Assembly: GCA_019694355.1 (NCBI GenBank)
Contig: JAIBCB010000003.1
Coordinates: forward strand, 496,001 to 560,000
Direction: 5' to 3'
DNA length: 64,000 nt
From: Pyrinomonadaceae bacterium
Lineage (GTDB): Bacteria > Acidobacteriota > Blastocatellia > Pyrinomonadales > Pyrinomonadaceae
In this document: positions 52,384-61,342 of the stretch, one piece after another
How positions within the stretch are numbered: the stretch's first letter is position 1
Layout of the letters: every line of letters begins with the position of its first letter
The notes under the pieces: generated by a model
Seen by the model: the letters and a program-made list of their open reading frames with translations, nothing else
Told to the model about the DNA's origin: nothing
Database searches by the model: none
Made by a program: the position numbers and the translations under genes

Positions 52384-53343
52384 ATGAAACTTCGCATCCT
52401 CTATCACGGCAACTGCTTCGACGGCGTCTCTTCGGCGGCGATCTTCACGAAATTCTATAAGGCAACGGTCGCGTCCGATGCCGATGTTGCATACACGCCG
52501 ACGATGCATCGTGCGGGCAATGCGTTCGACCGCGAGCAGTTCGACGGGGATGAAAATGCGATCGTTGACTTTAAGTATTGCCCGGATGAGCGGCTGACGT
52601 GGTGGTTCGATCATCACCAATCGGCTTTTTTGACGCCGGAGGACGAGGCACACTTTCTTGCAGATACATCAGGCAAGAAGTTTCTTGATACAACGAGCAA
52701 ATCGTGTGCGGAGTTCATCGCGAAGGTCGCGAGGGAGAAGTTCGGCTTCCACGATCCGTCGCTTGATGAACTTGTGCATTGGGCACACATCATCGACGGT
52801 GCTCTGTATGAATCGCCGGCACAATGCGTCGAATTGCGTTCGCCGGCACTAAAGCTGATGCAGGTGATCGAGGGCGAAGAAGATCCCGCATTTGTCGAGA
52901 AGATCATTCGGATGCTAACCACCTCGACGCTTGATGAGATCGTTGAAAGCGACGCGATCCAGGCGAAGCTCGAGCCGATACTAAAGACACATTGGGAAAC
53001 CGTCGAGCTTATAAAACAGCGTGCGAAGGCAGAGCGAGGCGTCGTAAGCTTCGATCTGACGGACACGGACGTCGCAGGCTATAACAAGTTCATCCCGTAC
53101 TATTTTCACCCGGAAGTTACGTACGTCGTTTCGCTGACGATCAGCCCGTTCCGGACGAAGATCTCGGTCGGCTCGAACCCATGGTCACCGCGTCCGCGCG
53201 TCCACAATATCGCAGAGATCTGTGAGAAGTACGGCGGCGGCGGCCATGCGGTGGTCGGTGCGGTCAGCCTCGCTCCGGATCAGATCGAGCTCGGCCGCAA
53301 GTATATGAACGAGATCATTGAGACGCTGCGTTTTGATGATTGA
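52384..53343 (+). CDS. DHH-family phosphoesterase
   Basis: 319 residues from MKLRILYHGNCFDGVSSAAIF. Metal ligands of the DHH superfamily are present: the first Asp in NCFDG (residue 13), Asp62 in NAIVDFKYCP and Asp76-His77-His78 in WWFDHHQSAF. The C-terminal substrate-binding part has IAEICEKYGGGGHAVVGAVSL (GGGGH), as in NrnA/DHHA1-type enzymes acting on short oligonucleotides or cyclic dinucleotide products. An exact substrate cannot be assigned. A longer frame upstream overlaps the divergent membrane protein gene and is not used. A terminator follows. Confidence 0.88.
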   Translation: MKLRILYHGNCFDGVSSAAIFTKFYKATVASDADVAYTPTMHRAGNAFDREQFDGDENAIVDFKYCPDERLTWWFDHHQSAFLTPEDEAHFLADTSGKKFLDTTSKSCAEFIAKVAREKFGFHDPSLDELVHWAHIIDGALYESPAQCVELRSPALKLMQVIEGEEDPAFVEKIIRMLTTSTLDEIVESDAIQAKLEPILKTHWETVELIKQRAKAERGVVSFDLTDTDVAGYNKFIPYYFHPEVTYVVSLTISPFRTKISVGSNPWSPRPRVHNIAEICEKYGGGGHAVVGAVSLAPDQIELGRKYMNEIIETLRFDD

Positions 53344-53358
53344 TCCTGCAAAAAGCAA

Positions 53359-53394
53359 AGGCTGCCCGGAACACCCTCCGGACGGCCTCTTTAG
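53359..53394. terminator. Intrinsic terminator between convergent genes
   Basis: 12-base arms 53359-53370 and 53377-53388 pair with one mismatch and one G-T pair, followed by TCTTTAG on the plus strand. It lies between the DHH gene and the convergent gene at 53413. Confidence 0.65.
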
Positions 53395-53412
53395 TTCAGA
53401 AAGGCAAACCTG

Positions 53413-53943
53413 CTACTTCTTTGTATAGACGGAAGTTGAACTGTTGGTGCCGCGTGGGCTGACGGATTCGCGGGCCACGGTCAGCGTCTTGCCGTCGGCC
53501 GAGAGAGACCAATTTTCTGTCACGGTAAACGACATCTCGCCCTGCGGCCCGTTGAAGGTGCGCACGGTCGTGAGCTTGACCGATCCGTCGCCGGCAACTG
53601 CTGCCTTATAGGTAACCGGCATCTTGCCCATACGGCCTTCGATCTCGGCCTTTGTTTCCTTACCGTCCAGCGAGAACGACGCCGACGAATTGCCGCCGCC
53701 CATCATTCCGCGTCCGCGGCCCGATTCAGCTCCTTCCTTTCGGGTGGTCGCAAGCTCATATTTCAGGTCAGCAGCAGTTTGCGTGACGGTGAGTGTTTGC
53801 GATTCGATCGACGAATCAGCAGAAGCGGACTTGGCCGTATCAAGGGACCAAGTGCCGGAAAAATCTGAGGCCTTCTGTGCCGATGCAGAGACGGCCATCG
53901 CGAACAGCATAACTGCTGCCGCAAAAAGGACATTGCGTTTCAT
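53413..53943 (-). CDS. Small secreted protein, lipocalin-like, unknown function
   Basis: 176 residues. The signal peptide is MKRNVLFAAAVMLFAMAVSASAQ. The mature part is beta-rich with FSGTWSLDTAKS near the start, a pattern found in lipocalin-like and DUF-type extracytoplasmic proteins. Strands repeat with Thr/Lys alternation (SLDGKETKAEIEGRMGKMPVTYKAAVAGDGSVKLTTVRTF). A Gly/Arg-rich loop (SGRGRGMMGGGNSS) interrupts the domain. The role is unknown; ligand binding is a guess. It has its own unit, convergent with the DHH gene. Confidence 0.8.
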   Translation of the reverse strand: MKRNVLFAAAVMLFAMAVSASAQKASDFSGTWSLDTAKSASADSSIESQTLTVTQTAADLKYELATTRKEGAESGRGRGMMGGGNSSASFSLDGKETKAEIEGRMGKMPVTYKAAVAGDGSVKLTTVRTFNGPQGEMSFTVTENWSLSADGKTLTVARESVSPRGTNSSTSVYTKK

Positions 53944-54076
53944 TACTTGTTGCTCCTTAGCGTTATTGAGAAAGAATAGGACGACATAGGCGCAATTCTA
54001 CTCCCGAAAACAAGCCTCGAGTGCAAAGATTTGTAATGATTTGGTCAGCCCCCAGCGGTGCGATCTCGGTTCGGGA

Positions 54077-55915
54077 TCAGGTGGCGATCTCGCCCTCGGC
54101 CGGCGTCTGATTCAGCTTGCTGTGCGAGTAGCTGTAAAAGAAATAGATCACGAGTCCGACGATGAGCCAGATCCCGAAACGGAACCAGTTCGTCCAGCCG
54201 AGTTCGGTCATCAGATAGGTGCAGCACATTACGCCGAGAACGGGAATGAGCGAGAGGCGTTTGATGACGCAAAGGACGGTCATTACGAGCGAAAAGATCG
54301 CAAAGACGAAGTACGGCAGCTTTTCAAAGAAAACGCCGGTCGCCGTCGTTACACCCTTCTTAATGTCGTCGGCGGTCGGAGCGAAATCCGTGAAGAAGGT
54401 GTGCGTTGCGTCGTGATTGTAGTAAAGGATGAGGGCCCAGACACCGATGAAGATCACGGGGGCGACGAACATCGAGTTGAGGTAAGGCACGAAGCGTTTT
54501 TGACCCGCAAACTCCTTGTCCTTGACGAGCACGCCCGCGCAAACGACCGTAAACGCGAAGAGCGTGCCGATAACGGAAAGGTCGGTGACCTCGGTCAGGT
54601 TCATAAAGAGAGCAGGAACTGCCACGAAAATGCCGGTCAGTATCGTGGAGAACCACGGCGTTCGGAACTTTGGATGTATCGATGAGAAGATCTTCGGCAA
54701 AAGGCCGTCGCGGCTCATTGCCATCCAAAGACGCGGCTGGCCAAGCTGAAAGACGAGAAGCACGGTCGCGAGTGCGACGACGGCACTGACCGCGATGATG
54801 CCGGAGACCCACGGGATGTTCACGCCTTCGGGGCCGAAAACGAATGCGAGCGGATCGCCGACATTCAGAAATTTGTAGCTCACCATTCCGGTCAGTACAA
54901 GAGCGAGCACGACGTAAAGAACCGTGCAGATGACGAGCGAATAGATCATTCCGCGAGGCAGCGTGCGATAAGGGTCTTTACACTCTTCAGCCGTCGTCGA
55001 TAGGGCGTCAAAGCCGATGTAAGCAAAGAATACGGCAGCAACGCCGCCCATCATACCGCCAAAGCCGTTCGGCAGGAACGGGCTCCAGTTCTCGGTCTTT
55101 ACGTAGAATGCGCCGAGAATGATCACGAGCAGAATGATCCCTAGTTTCACGCCGACCATTATGTTCGAAGCGATCTTCGATTCACGAATACCGATATAGA
55201 CAAGCGCCGTGATTATAAAGACGATCGCGAGAGCCGGAACGTCGGCGATGATCGGAATGCCTGCAATGTGAGTCGCATTCGCCCAAGCCTGATGTGCTTC
55301 GACCTGTGCGCAGGAAACGGCGGCTTCGGCGGCCTTGCAGCCGGCTTGGAGCGATTCGAGACTCGCTCCGCCGGCGATCGCTTCATTGACGGCGGCGAAT
55401 CCACGCTTTGCCGTCAGGAAATCCATCGTAAAACTCATCGGCACGTGGATTCCGTTCGCCGCAAGCAGGCTCGTAAAATAATCACTCCACGAGATCGCAA
55501 CGGCGATGTTGCCGATAGCGTATTCAACGAGAAGATCCCAGCCGATGATCCAAGCGAGGAGTTCGCCGAAGCTCGCGTATGCGTAGGTGTATGCCGAACC
55601 TGCGATCGGTATCTTTGACGCGAATTCCGCATAACAAAGTGCCGCGAATCCGCATGCGATGGCCGCAAAAATGAACAGGAATACCACGCCGGGGCCGCCT
55701 TTGAATGAGGCCTGTCCGATCATCGCGAAAATTCCCGCACCGATGATAGCCGCGATGCCGAGCATCGTCAGGTCGAATGTGCCAAGGCTTCGGCGCAGCG
55801 TTACAACGGTCTCTTCGCCCGGTTGTCCGGGAACGATGCCTTCGTCTGAAAAGCCCGCGGCCGCGTCGGCTTGGATCTGGGCGATGGATTTCTTGCGAAA
55901 GACGTTTGTAGCCAT
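54077..55915 (-). CDS. APC family amino acid permease
   Basis: 612 residues with 12-14 transmembrane helices. TM1 carries the substrate-binding unwound motif TMLGIAAIIGAGIFAMIGQAS (G-A-G-I-F), TM3 onward shows FASKIPIAGSAYTYAYASFGELLAWIIGWDL, and TM8 DALSTTAEECKDPYRTLPRGM. The pattern is that of the cationic amino acid transporter subgroup (YfnA/CAT-like). An unusual insert of about 50 residues in the TM4-5 region (FLTAKRGFAAVNEAIAGGASLESLQAGCKAAEA) lies outside the membrane. I use MATNVFRKKS as the start. Monocistronic and unlinked to the type VI genes upstream. Confidence 0.93.
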   Translation of the reverse strand: MATNVFRKKSIAQIQADAAAGFSDEGIVPGQPGEETVVTLRRSLGTFDLTMLGIAAIIGAGIFAMIGQASFKGGPGVVFLFIFAAIACGFAALCYAEFASKIPIAGSAYTYAYASFGELLAWIIGWDLLVEYAIGNIAVAISWSDYFTSLLAANGIHVPMSFTMDFLTAKRGFAAVNEAIAGGASLESLQAGCKAAEAAVSCAQVEAHQAWANATHIAGIPIIADVPALAIVFIITALVYIGIRESKIASNIMVGVKLGIILLVIILGAFYVKTENWSPFLPNGFGGMMGGVAAVFFAYIGFDALSTTAEECKDPYRTLPRGMIYSLVICTVLYVVLALVLTGMVSYKFLNVGDPLAFVFGPEGVNIPWVSGIIAVSAVVALATVLLVFQLGQPRLWMAMSRDGLLPKIFSSIHPKFRTPWFSTILTGIFVAVPALFMNLTEVTDLSVIGTLFAFTVVCAGVLVKDKEFAGQKRFVPYLNSMFVAPVIFIGVWALILYYNHDATHTFFTDFAPTADDIKKGVTTATGVFFEKLPYFVFAIFSLVMTVLCVIKRLSLIPVLGVMCCTYLMTELGWTNWFRFGIWLIVGLVIYFFYSYSHSKLNQTPAEGEIAT

Positions 55916-56058
55916 AAGTTTCGGTGTCTCGGATCGCGGGCTTTTGCAGATCGTTTTGCCCGGCACGTTCTTCTATTTTTACGGAGAGTACGGCGAAATT
56001 GTTGCCTCGGCGAATTCTGACCGAAAAAGCCGGACGATGCAAGCCGTACAATCAAGAA

Positions 56059-56102
56059 CGCCGGTCAGGACCGTGCGATCGTACGCAGTGTCTTGACCGG
56101 CG
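56059..56102 (-). terminator. Hairpin, probable terminator of the type VI gene set
   Basis: CGCCGGTCA (56059-56067) and TGACCGGCG (56094-56102) form a perfect 9-bp stem with a 26-base loop. On the minus strand TTCTTG follows. It lies 33 bp after the tagJ stop. The 219 bp gap (55916-56134) holds no gene. Confidence 0.6.
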
Positions 56103-56134
56103 GGCTATGTGAACGAGAGTATGTGTCGGCCGGT

Positions 56135-56938
56135 TTACTCTTCTTCCTCATGGACGAATTCGAGCGTTCGAAGGTCCATTATCGAACGGTCTTTGCCGTC
56201 CATCCAATAAAGTTTCTGACCCTCGCCGCTGAACAGGTCTTCGCCGAGGTCGCGCCAATCGGTCTTGCGTCCGAGTTTGATCTCGCTGTCGCTGCTCTTC
56301 CACGAACCGGCGTAAAGCACGGGGAAGAACATCTCGCCGGACGTGCCCGTATTGAGCTCGACGTTCGCCTGCCGCCAAAAGAGATCGCGAAGTCCTTTGG
56401 GTTCGAAGAACTCGATCTTGACGACATTCTCGAATGGCAGCCAAGAGTACGACTCCTTAAAGAAGACCTCGAAAACGCACATCGTCGGGTCGTTGTAATC
56501 TCGAAAATCTTCGACGTCCTCGCCGTTGACCTTGCAACCGAATGCCGGCCGTTCTTCTTCGATCGTGTCGAGAATACTGCGTGCTTCGAATATCGAACCT
56601 TCGCGGATGCGGTTGTTCGCATTCAGGAGGTCCTCGATATAGCTTGGCGGAGGTGCGAGGATCCCCGGCTTTAGGCCGTCGTCAAAAAAGCTCATCCGAT
56701 CTTTTTCGGCCGAGAGATTCTGGCGAAAGATCATAGAACCGATCAAAGCTCCCGCGTCCTGATGCCCGATGACGTCAAGCTGCTTTGCCGCACGTTCCCA
56801 ATTGCCGCCAAAGAGGGCGAGTTCGAAGAGAAAGATCCTCGCGGGAATGTCGGTCGGCGCGGTCTTGACGTGGTCGAGAACGGCTTGGGTCGCGCCTTCG
56901 AGATCGCCTTCCGCGAGAAGAGTTTTTGCTTTGTCCAT
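56135..56938 (-). CDS. tagJ: Type VI secretion accessory protein TagJ/ImpE
   Basis: 267 residues starting MDKAKTLLAEGDLEGATQAV. ImpE-family proteins carry a helical TPR-like N-terminal half (about 1-120) and a C-terminal domain with strongly conserved PFENVVKIEFFEPKGLRDLFWRQANVEL and MFFPVLYAGSW (family consensus P-x-x-x-I-x-x-x-x-x-x-P-R-D-L-x-W-R-x-A). TagJ binds the sheath protein TssB in some systems and helps recycling or assembly. It follows tssM by 13 bp. Its sheath partners TssB/TssC are not in this window. Confidence 0.88.
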   Translation of the reverse strand: MDKAKTLLAEGDLEGATQAVLDHVKTAPTDIPARIFLFELALFGGNWERAAKQLDVIGHQDAGALIGSMIFRQNLSAEKDRMSFFDDGLKPGILAPPPSYIEDLLNANNRIREGSIFEARSILDTIEEERPAFGCKVNGEDVEDFRDYNDPTMCVFEVFFKESYSWLPFENVVKIEFFEPKGLRDLFWRQANVELNTGTSGEMFFPVLYAGSWKSSDSEIKLGRKTDWRDLGEDLFSGEGQKLYWMDGKDRSIMDLRTLEFVHEEEE

Positions 56939-56951
56939 AGCTAAAAATGTC

Positions 56952-59900
56952 CTATTGGATCAGGTTGTCGGGAGCCTTTACGTTCCTGAAAATGCTCTTG
57001 TCAAAAAGGTCGCCGCCGCTCGGCTTGATCTGGGCCGAGACGGGATGGCCGCCGACCGAATAGCTGATCGAATATTCGCCGGTCGGCTGCTTGGACGGCT
57101 TGCCGGCATCGACAAAGCGGAAAAGGCCCCACTGTCCCGGGAAGCGTTGCGTTCCCGAATTGCTTGCCGGTGCCGAAGCCGTATTCGCATTGCCTGCCGG
57201 TGCCGACGATGTCGTTCCGCCGCTGCCGGAATCGAGCACGACGCCGGTCTCGGCTCCCGCAGGTGCAGGGAACGTGCCCTTGATCGACGCGGTTCCGTCG
57301 CTCGTGATCTTTTGTCCGTCGATCGTGATCTCGACGATCGCTGTCTTGCTCGGCTTAAAGCTGAACTCGTATTCGAACTTCGGCGTCTGGCTCGTGCCGT
57401 AGAGTGCCTGGCGAAGAGCGAATGCGTTGTTCAGATACGCGACAAAGTCGGGTGTGAACTTGACCTCCGAATCGGTCTTGAGCTTGAGCTGTCCGTTCGC
57501 CTCTTCAAAGTATTTCTTGAGCTTGTCGTTGTAGAAGACCGACAGTTTGCCATCCACAGGATTCAGGAACGCCGAGAGCTTCGTCAAATCGGATTCTCCT
57601 GCACCATCATCGAACGGATAGCCCTTCTCGATCTCCTTGGCGGCAGGCAATATCTGTTCGGCCCACAGCTTCTTCAACTGTGCCTGAGCGTCGCCGCCGA
57701 GCATTGCGCGGAGGTTTCCGAGAGGTTCTTTCAGAAGCTCGGCAACTTCCTGCGAAGCGGCCGTTTCGGAGAAACCGCCGATCATTCCGTCGATATTGCC
57801 TTCGCTTCGGCCGAGGCCAAGTTCGCTGTCCTTGCCGTTCGCAAGATCTGACGCGATCGTCTTGAGCTGATCGGCGTTAAACCGGCCGAGCTTCTTATAG
57901 ATCGCCTGGATCTCGGAGCCGTAGCTGTCGATCGGTGCCTTGTCCTTGTCGGTCTTTTTGCCGACAAAGGCAAAGAGCGGCCTGAATGCCTTTTCCGGCG
58001 GCGTATTGCCGTCGCCGTCTGCCGGGCCGGCAACGAACCAGCTCTTGATCCATTCCCACCAGCTTTCATTCTCCGAGCGTGCGGAAAGATTGGTGTTGTA
58101 GGCAACTTCCTTGAGCAGGAGCTTCATCGGTGAATTCTCAAGCGAGAAGACCTGCAACGCCGCGGTGGCCGTGTCCTTATCCTTGTATGGTTTGACGTTC
58201 GTGCCCTTGATGAACGCCCGCCAATTATCGACGTAGTCGCGATAGTATCGATCCTCGATGAGTTTCGAATCCGTCGTTTGAGCCAACGAGCTGCGTCCGC
58301 TTTCGCCCATCACCCAATCGCCCTCGGCCAGCTTGTCGTTCGCATCGGTGATCGCCGTTTTCATCAGCTTGAGGCCGCTGCGCGTATATGCACCCGGAAC
58401 CTGGAACGTGCCTTCGATGAATCGCGGATCGCCGCCGGCGCGAGACAAGATGCCTTCGGTCGTGAATGGGCCGATCTTGTCGTCGATGGTCTTCGAGATC
58501 TCGGTTACCTGACGTTTGTAATAGCGATAGACGGCCGGGAACGCCTGGAGTTTTTTGCGTGCGTCGCCGACGAGCTTTTCGTCGATCTGAATACGCGGGA
58601 ACTGATAGCCGTCAGGGTCGTCACGATCGACCTGTTTTGCCCAGAAAGCGAGCTGGTCGAGAGCGACGGGCTTCATATCGACAGGGATCTTGTCGTCTGC
58701 CGTCCAATAGGGCTTTAAGGTCGCGGCGATGTGCGACGGCTCGGCCTTGTCCTTGTACTGTCCAGTGAGCATCAGATACGCCTTAAGAAGGTCGTAGTTC
58801 TTGCCCAGGTTCTGCTCTTCCTGATCCGTAAGCTTTGTGGGGTTTGCTACGGTCGCGGTGTCGGCGAACTTTCTAAGGTCGGCCGTCAAACGCTTTAGTG
58901 CCGGTGCCTTGAACCGATTCTCAATGACGGCCATATAGACCGGCAGAAGATGCTTGCGATATGGGCGGTTGCCGCTGTAAAGCCCCATACGCATGAACAG
59001 CGGTGCACCGTGGCGTTCGTAATCATCTAGCTTTACGAGCAGGTCGCGTAGGTCTTCGGTGGCGTTTAGTTCGTTGCGGATGGCCGTCTCATCTGCCTTT
59101 CCTGGGTTCTTATACGCATCAGTTCGCGTTACGGCGATGACCTTCTCGCCGCGTGTTTGAGCTTCGGCGAGCATCTGCTTGTTGTTGTAAAGCGAGACGC
59201 CCGAAAGGATGACGAGCAATGCCGAAAGCCCGATGATGCCGATCAAAGCGAGCCAGGCGAGTATCGGCCCGCTCTGCTTTTGTGCCTGAAACGCACGGAC
59301 GACGTCGGCATCACGCAGAAAAACATCGCGGAAAAGCCGCGGCGTAAAATATGCGGCCGCAACGGTCGCAGGCGTGTTCTGTCCGCGTCGAGCGAGCGTC
59401 GATGTGAAATAGAATCCGCGCAGGAGCGGATTCTCGCTGAAAGGGTTCGGGCGGAAAAGTGCTCCGACAAACGCACCGATCCTGCGACGAGCGGCACCAA
59501 AATGAAGCGGAAAATTGAATATCTTTAGCTGCCGGACCGGTGTGAACGGCGCAGAAAGACGCAAAATTCGGCGCTTCATCGCAGAATCACGCAGCAGTTC
59601 GAACTCAGTATCGAACTGTGCCTGTGCGCTCTCGGCGTTCGCGAACGGGATGGTTGCGCCCCAGACGAGTTCGCGTCCCTCATTCTTAGAAACCGAGAAC
59701 GAATCCTGGAAACCTTCGATAGCGTCCGAATGGGTAAAGACGAGATAGACGGGAAAACGCAGCTTTATCCGCTGGATCGCATCATCAAGACGCCCGCGGA
59801 GTACCTTTGCGGTCTCTTCGGATTCAGCTTCCTCGCGTTTGATTATCTTGTCGCCGTTGACGACAAGGATGAATCCGTCGATTGGCCTTGCGGGCCGTAT

Positions 59901-60533
59901 CTTCTTTATCGTTTCAAGGAGAGCGCTCCATTCATCGGCCGGGCCGCCTTCGGATTGGAATCGGCCTGATGTGTCGATGAAGACGCCTTCGCTGGTTACG
60001 CGAAGGTCAATGTTCGGGGTCGGGCGGATCGTTTTCTGCTCGGATTCACGCTGGCTGGGAAGCGTTTTCAGGTCGAGGCCGGCGCTGATAAAAAGCGAGC
60101 TCTTTCCGGAGCGAAGCGGGCCGGCGATCAAATACCACGGGAGCGAATAGAGAGCATCTTTCCCGTCCTTTCCGAGGTTCGAGCCTTTTAAGAATGTTGC
60201 CAATTCCTGGAATGCGGCGTCGATCTCCGGATACGAACCGACGGCGGCCTGCTGAACCGGCTGTGCTGTCGGAGCAGCGGCGCCTTGCTCGGCGGCTTCA
60301 GCGGCGGCGGCCTCGGCCTTTGCACGTTTCTTTTCACGCCGCGATTTGACGAACATAAAAAGCAACGCAAACGGCAGCGTTAAAAGTACTAGGGCGATGA
60401 TGACGATCTTGTCGTTATAGCTCGCCGTGCTGGCGGGCATAAAATAGACGATGACCGACACGATGCCGTAGAAAGACATCATTCCGCCGAGGCCGAGTGC
60501 CCAAGTAAGCTGGCTTGTGTGCCAAGAACTCAT
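56952..60533 (-). CDS. tssM: Type VI secretion membrane subunit TssM (IcmF family)
   Basis: 1193 residues, the inner-membrane component that spans the periplasm and docks the TssJLM complex. Two transmembrane helices (about 8-31 and 43-62) precede an Ala/Glu-rich linker and a cytoplasmic NTPase-like domain with Walker A GPLRSGKSS (138-146) and FIDTSGRF (DTSG). A third helix lies near ILAWLALIGIIGLSALLVILSGVSLY (about 430). The large periplasmic part carries the ImcF-related and DUF1215-like segments. It ends with the beta-sandwich C-domain that binds TssJ (GQWGLFRFVDAGKPSK). No tssJ is found here. Confidence 0.93.
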   Translation of the reverse strand: MSSWHTSQLTWALGLGGMMSFYGIVSVIVYFMPASTASYNDKIVIIALVLLTLPFALLFMFVKSRREKKRAKAEAAAAEAAEQGAAAPTAQPVQQAAVGSYPEIDAAFQELATFLKGSNLGKDGKDALYSLPWYLIAGPLRSGKSSLFISAGLDLKTLPSQRESEQKTIRPTPNIDLRVTSEGVFIDTSGRFQSEGGPADEWSALLETIKKIRPARPIDGFILVVNGDKIIKREEAESEETAKVLRGRLDDAIQRIKLRFPVYLVFTHSDAIEGFQDSFSVSKNEGRELVWGATIPFANAESAQAQFDTEFELLRDSAMKRRILRLSAPFTPVRQLKIFNFPLHFGAARRRIGAFVGALFRPNPFSENPLLRGFYFTSTLARRGQNTPATVAAAYFTPRLFRDVFLRDADVVRAFQAQKQSGPILAWLALIGIIGLSALLVILSGVSLYNNKQMLAEAQTRGEKVIAVTRTDAYKNPGKADETAIRNELNATEDLRDLLVKLDDYERHGAPLFMRMGLYSGNRPYRKHLLPVYMAVIENRFKAPALKRLTADLRKFADTATVANPTKLTDQEEQNLGKNYDLLKAYLMLTGQYKDKAEPSHIAATLKPYWTADDKIPVDMKPVALDQLAFWAKQVDRDDPDGYQFPRIQIDEKLVGDARKKLQAFPAVYRYYKRQVTEISKTIDDKIGPFTTEGILSRAGGDPRFIEGTFQVPGAYTRSGLKLMKTAITDANDKLAEGDWVMGESGRSSLAQTTDSKLIEDRYYRDYVDNWRAFIKGTNVKPYKDKDTATAALQVFSLENSPMKLLLKEVAYNTNLSARSENESWWEWIKSWFVAGPADGDGNTPPEKAFRPLFAFVGKKTDKDKAPIDSYGSEIQAIYKKLGRFNADQLKTIASDLANGKDSELGLGRSEGNIDGMIGGFSETAASQEVAELLKEPLGNLRAMLGGDAQAQLKKLWAEQILPAAKEIEKGYPFDDGAGESDLTKLSAFLNPVDGKLSVFYNDKLKKYFEEANGQLKLKTDSEVKFTPDFVAYLNNAFALRQALYGTSQTPKFEYEFSFKPSKTAIVEITIDGQKITSDGTASIKGTFPAPAGAETGVVLDSGSGGTTSSAPAGNANTASAPASNSGTQRFPGQWGLFRFVDAGKPSKQPTGEYSISYSVGGHPVSAQIKPSGGDLFDKSIFRNVKAPDNLIQ

Positions 60534-60554
60534 AATCCGTGTAAGGAGATCGAA

Positions 60555-61238
60555 TTAGCTGCCAAATTGCAGGTGGTCGATCGCATCCTGCATATATTTC
60601 GAGGCAATGACGAACATCACCAGATAGCTGATCAGCATAACCGCGACAAAAGCAAAGGCACCGGCCTTTGCCCAGGTCGGGACCTTGCGTTTCTTCGGCG
60701 GCTCGGGCTGATCGGTCGCAAGCCAATGCGGTGAAAGCTCGACGGGACGGATGCGGCCGACCTTCGAAAGAGCGTTCGCTGTCGTCTGCATTATCGCGAG
60801 CAGCTTTTCCTGCTCATAAACGCCGTATCGGCCCTTAAAACCGAGCAGCATACAATAGTAATAGACCTCGACGGCATCCTGCGTGATGTCTATCTGCTTG
60901 AGCATCGATTCGAGCTTGTCGAAGAATTTGTTGCCCGCGAGCTGCTCACCAAAATATTCGAGCTGAATGGGCACGCGTTCCCATTCCGAACGCAGCGGGA
61001 AATTGTTCGTCAGGATCGCCTCGTCGATGAACGAAGCGAGTGCGAACTTTGAGACCGTCACGATCTTGTGGTTGAAACGATAGCGTTCGGCTCGTTTCTC
61101 GAAATCTTCGAGCATTCCGACGGCCTGCGGGCGCAGTTCGTTCGACGGGGTCACTATGCCCGCCTTCAGCCTCAGAACAAGGTCAAATATTGGCCCCGCA
61201 AAGGTAATTAGGTCGTTCTTGGTCGCAGTCTCGGCCAT
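60555..61238 (-). CDS. tssL: Type VI secretion membrane subunit TssL (DotU family)
   Basis: 227 residues. The cytoplasmic helical domain has the DotU pattern LRLKAGIVTPSNELRPQAVGMLEDFE, KFALASFIDEAILTN and EYFGEQLAGNKFFDKLESML, then VEVYYYCMLLGFKGRYGVY. One C-terminal transmembrane helix lies at about 196-220 (AGAFAFVAVMLISYLVMFVIA). There is no OmpA/peptidoglycan-binding extension, as in the short TssL class. First gene of the tssL-tssM-tagJ set, with tssM starting 21 bp downstream and a promoter candidate just upstream. Confidence 0.93.
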   Translation of the reverse strand: MAETATKNDLITFAGPIFDLVLRLKAGIVTPSNELRPQAVGMLEDFEKRAERYRFNHKIVTVSKFALASFIDEAILTNNFPLRSEWERVPIQLEYFGEQLAGNKFFDKLESMLKQIDITQDAVEVYYYCMLLGFKGRYGVYEQEKLLAIMQTTANALSKVGRIRPVELSPHWLATDQPEPPKKRKVPTWAKAGAFAFVAVMLISYLVMFVIASKYMQDAIDHLQFGS

Positions 61239-61251
61239 CGTAGGTTAACTA

Positions 61252-61280
61252 ATCTTAATTCCGAAGCGATATTTTCTCAA
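61252..61280 (-). promoter_or_regulatory. Sigma70-like promoter for tssL-tssM-tagJ
   Basis: On the minus strand TTGAGA (61275-61280), a 17-base spacer, TAAGAT (61252-61257), leaving about 10 bases to the ATG at 61238. That is short for a leader, so either a near-leaderless transcript or a chance match. Confidence 0.4.
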
Positions 61281-61342
61281 TCTATTGACGCTCTTCGAGC
61301 CGGATTTTTGCCGCATGGCCGGCATTTGCTCCGATAACGCCT

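Noticed and set aside
56769..57851. 360-codon plus-strand open frame opposite tagJ/tssM
   Set aside because: Antisense to two recognised type VI genes, with low-complexity Arg/Cys/Ala sequence.
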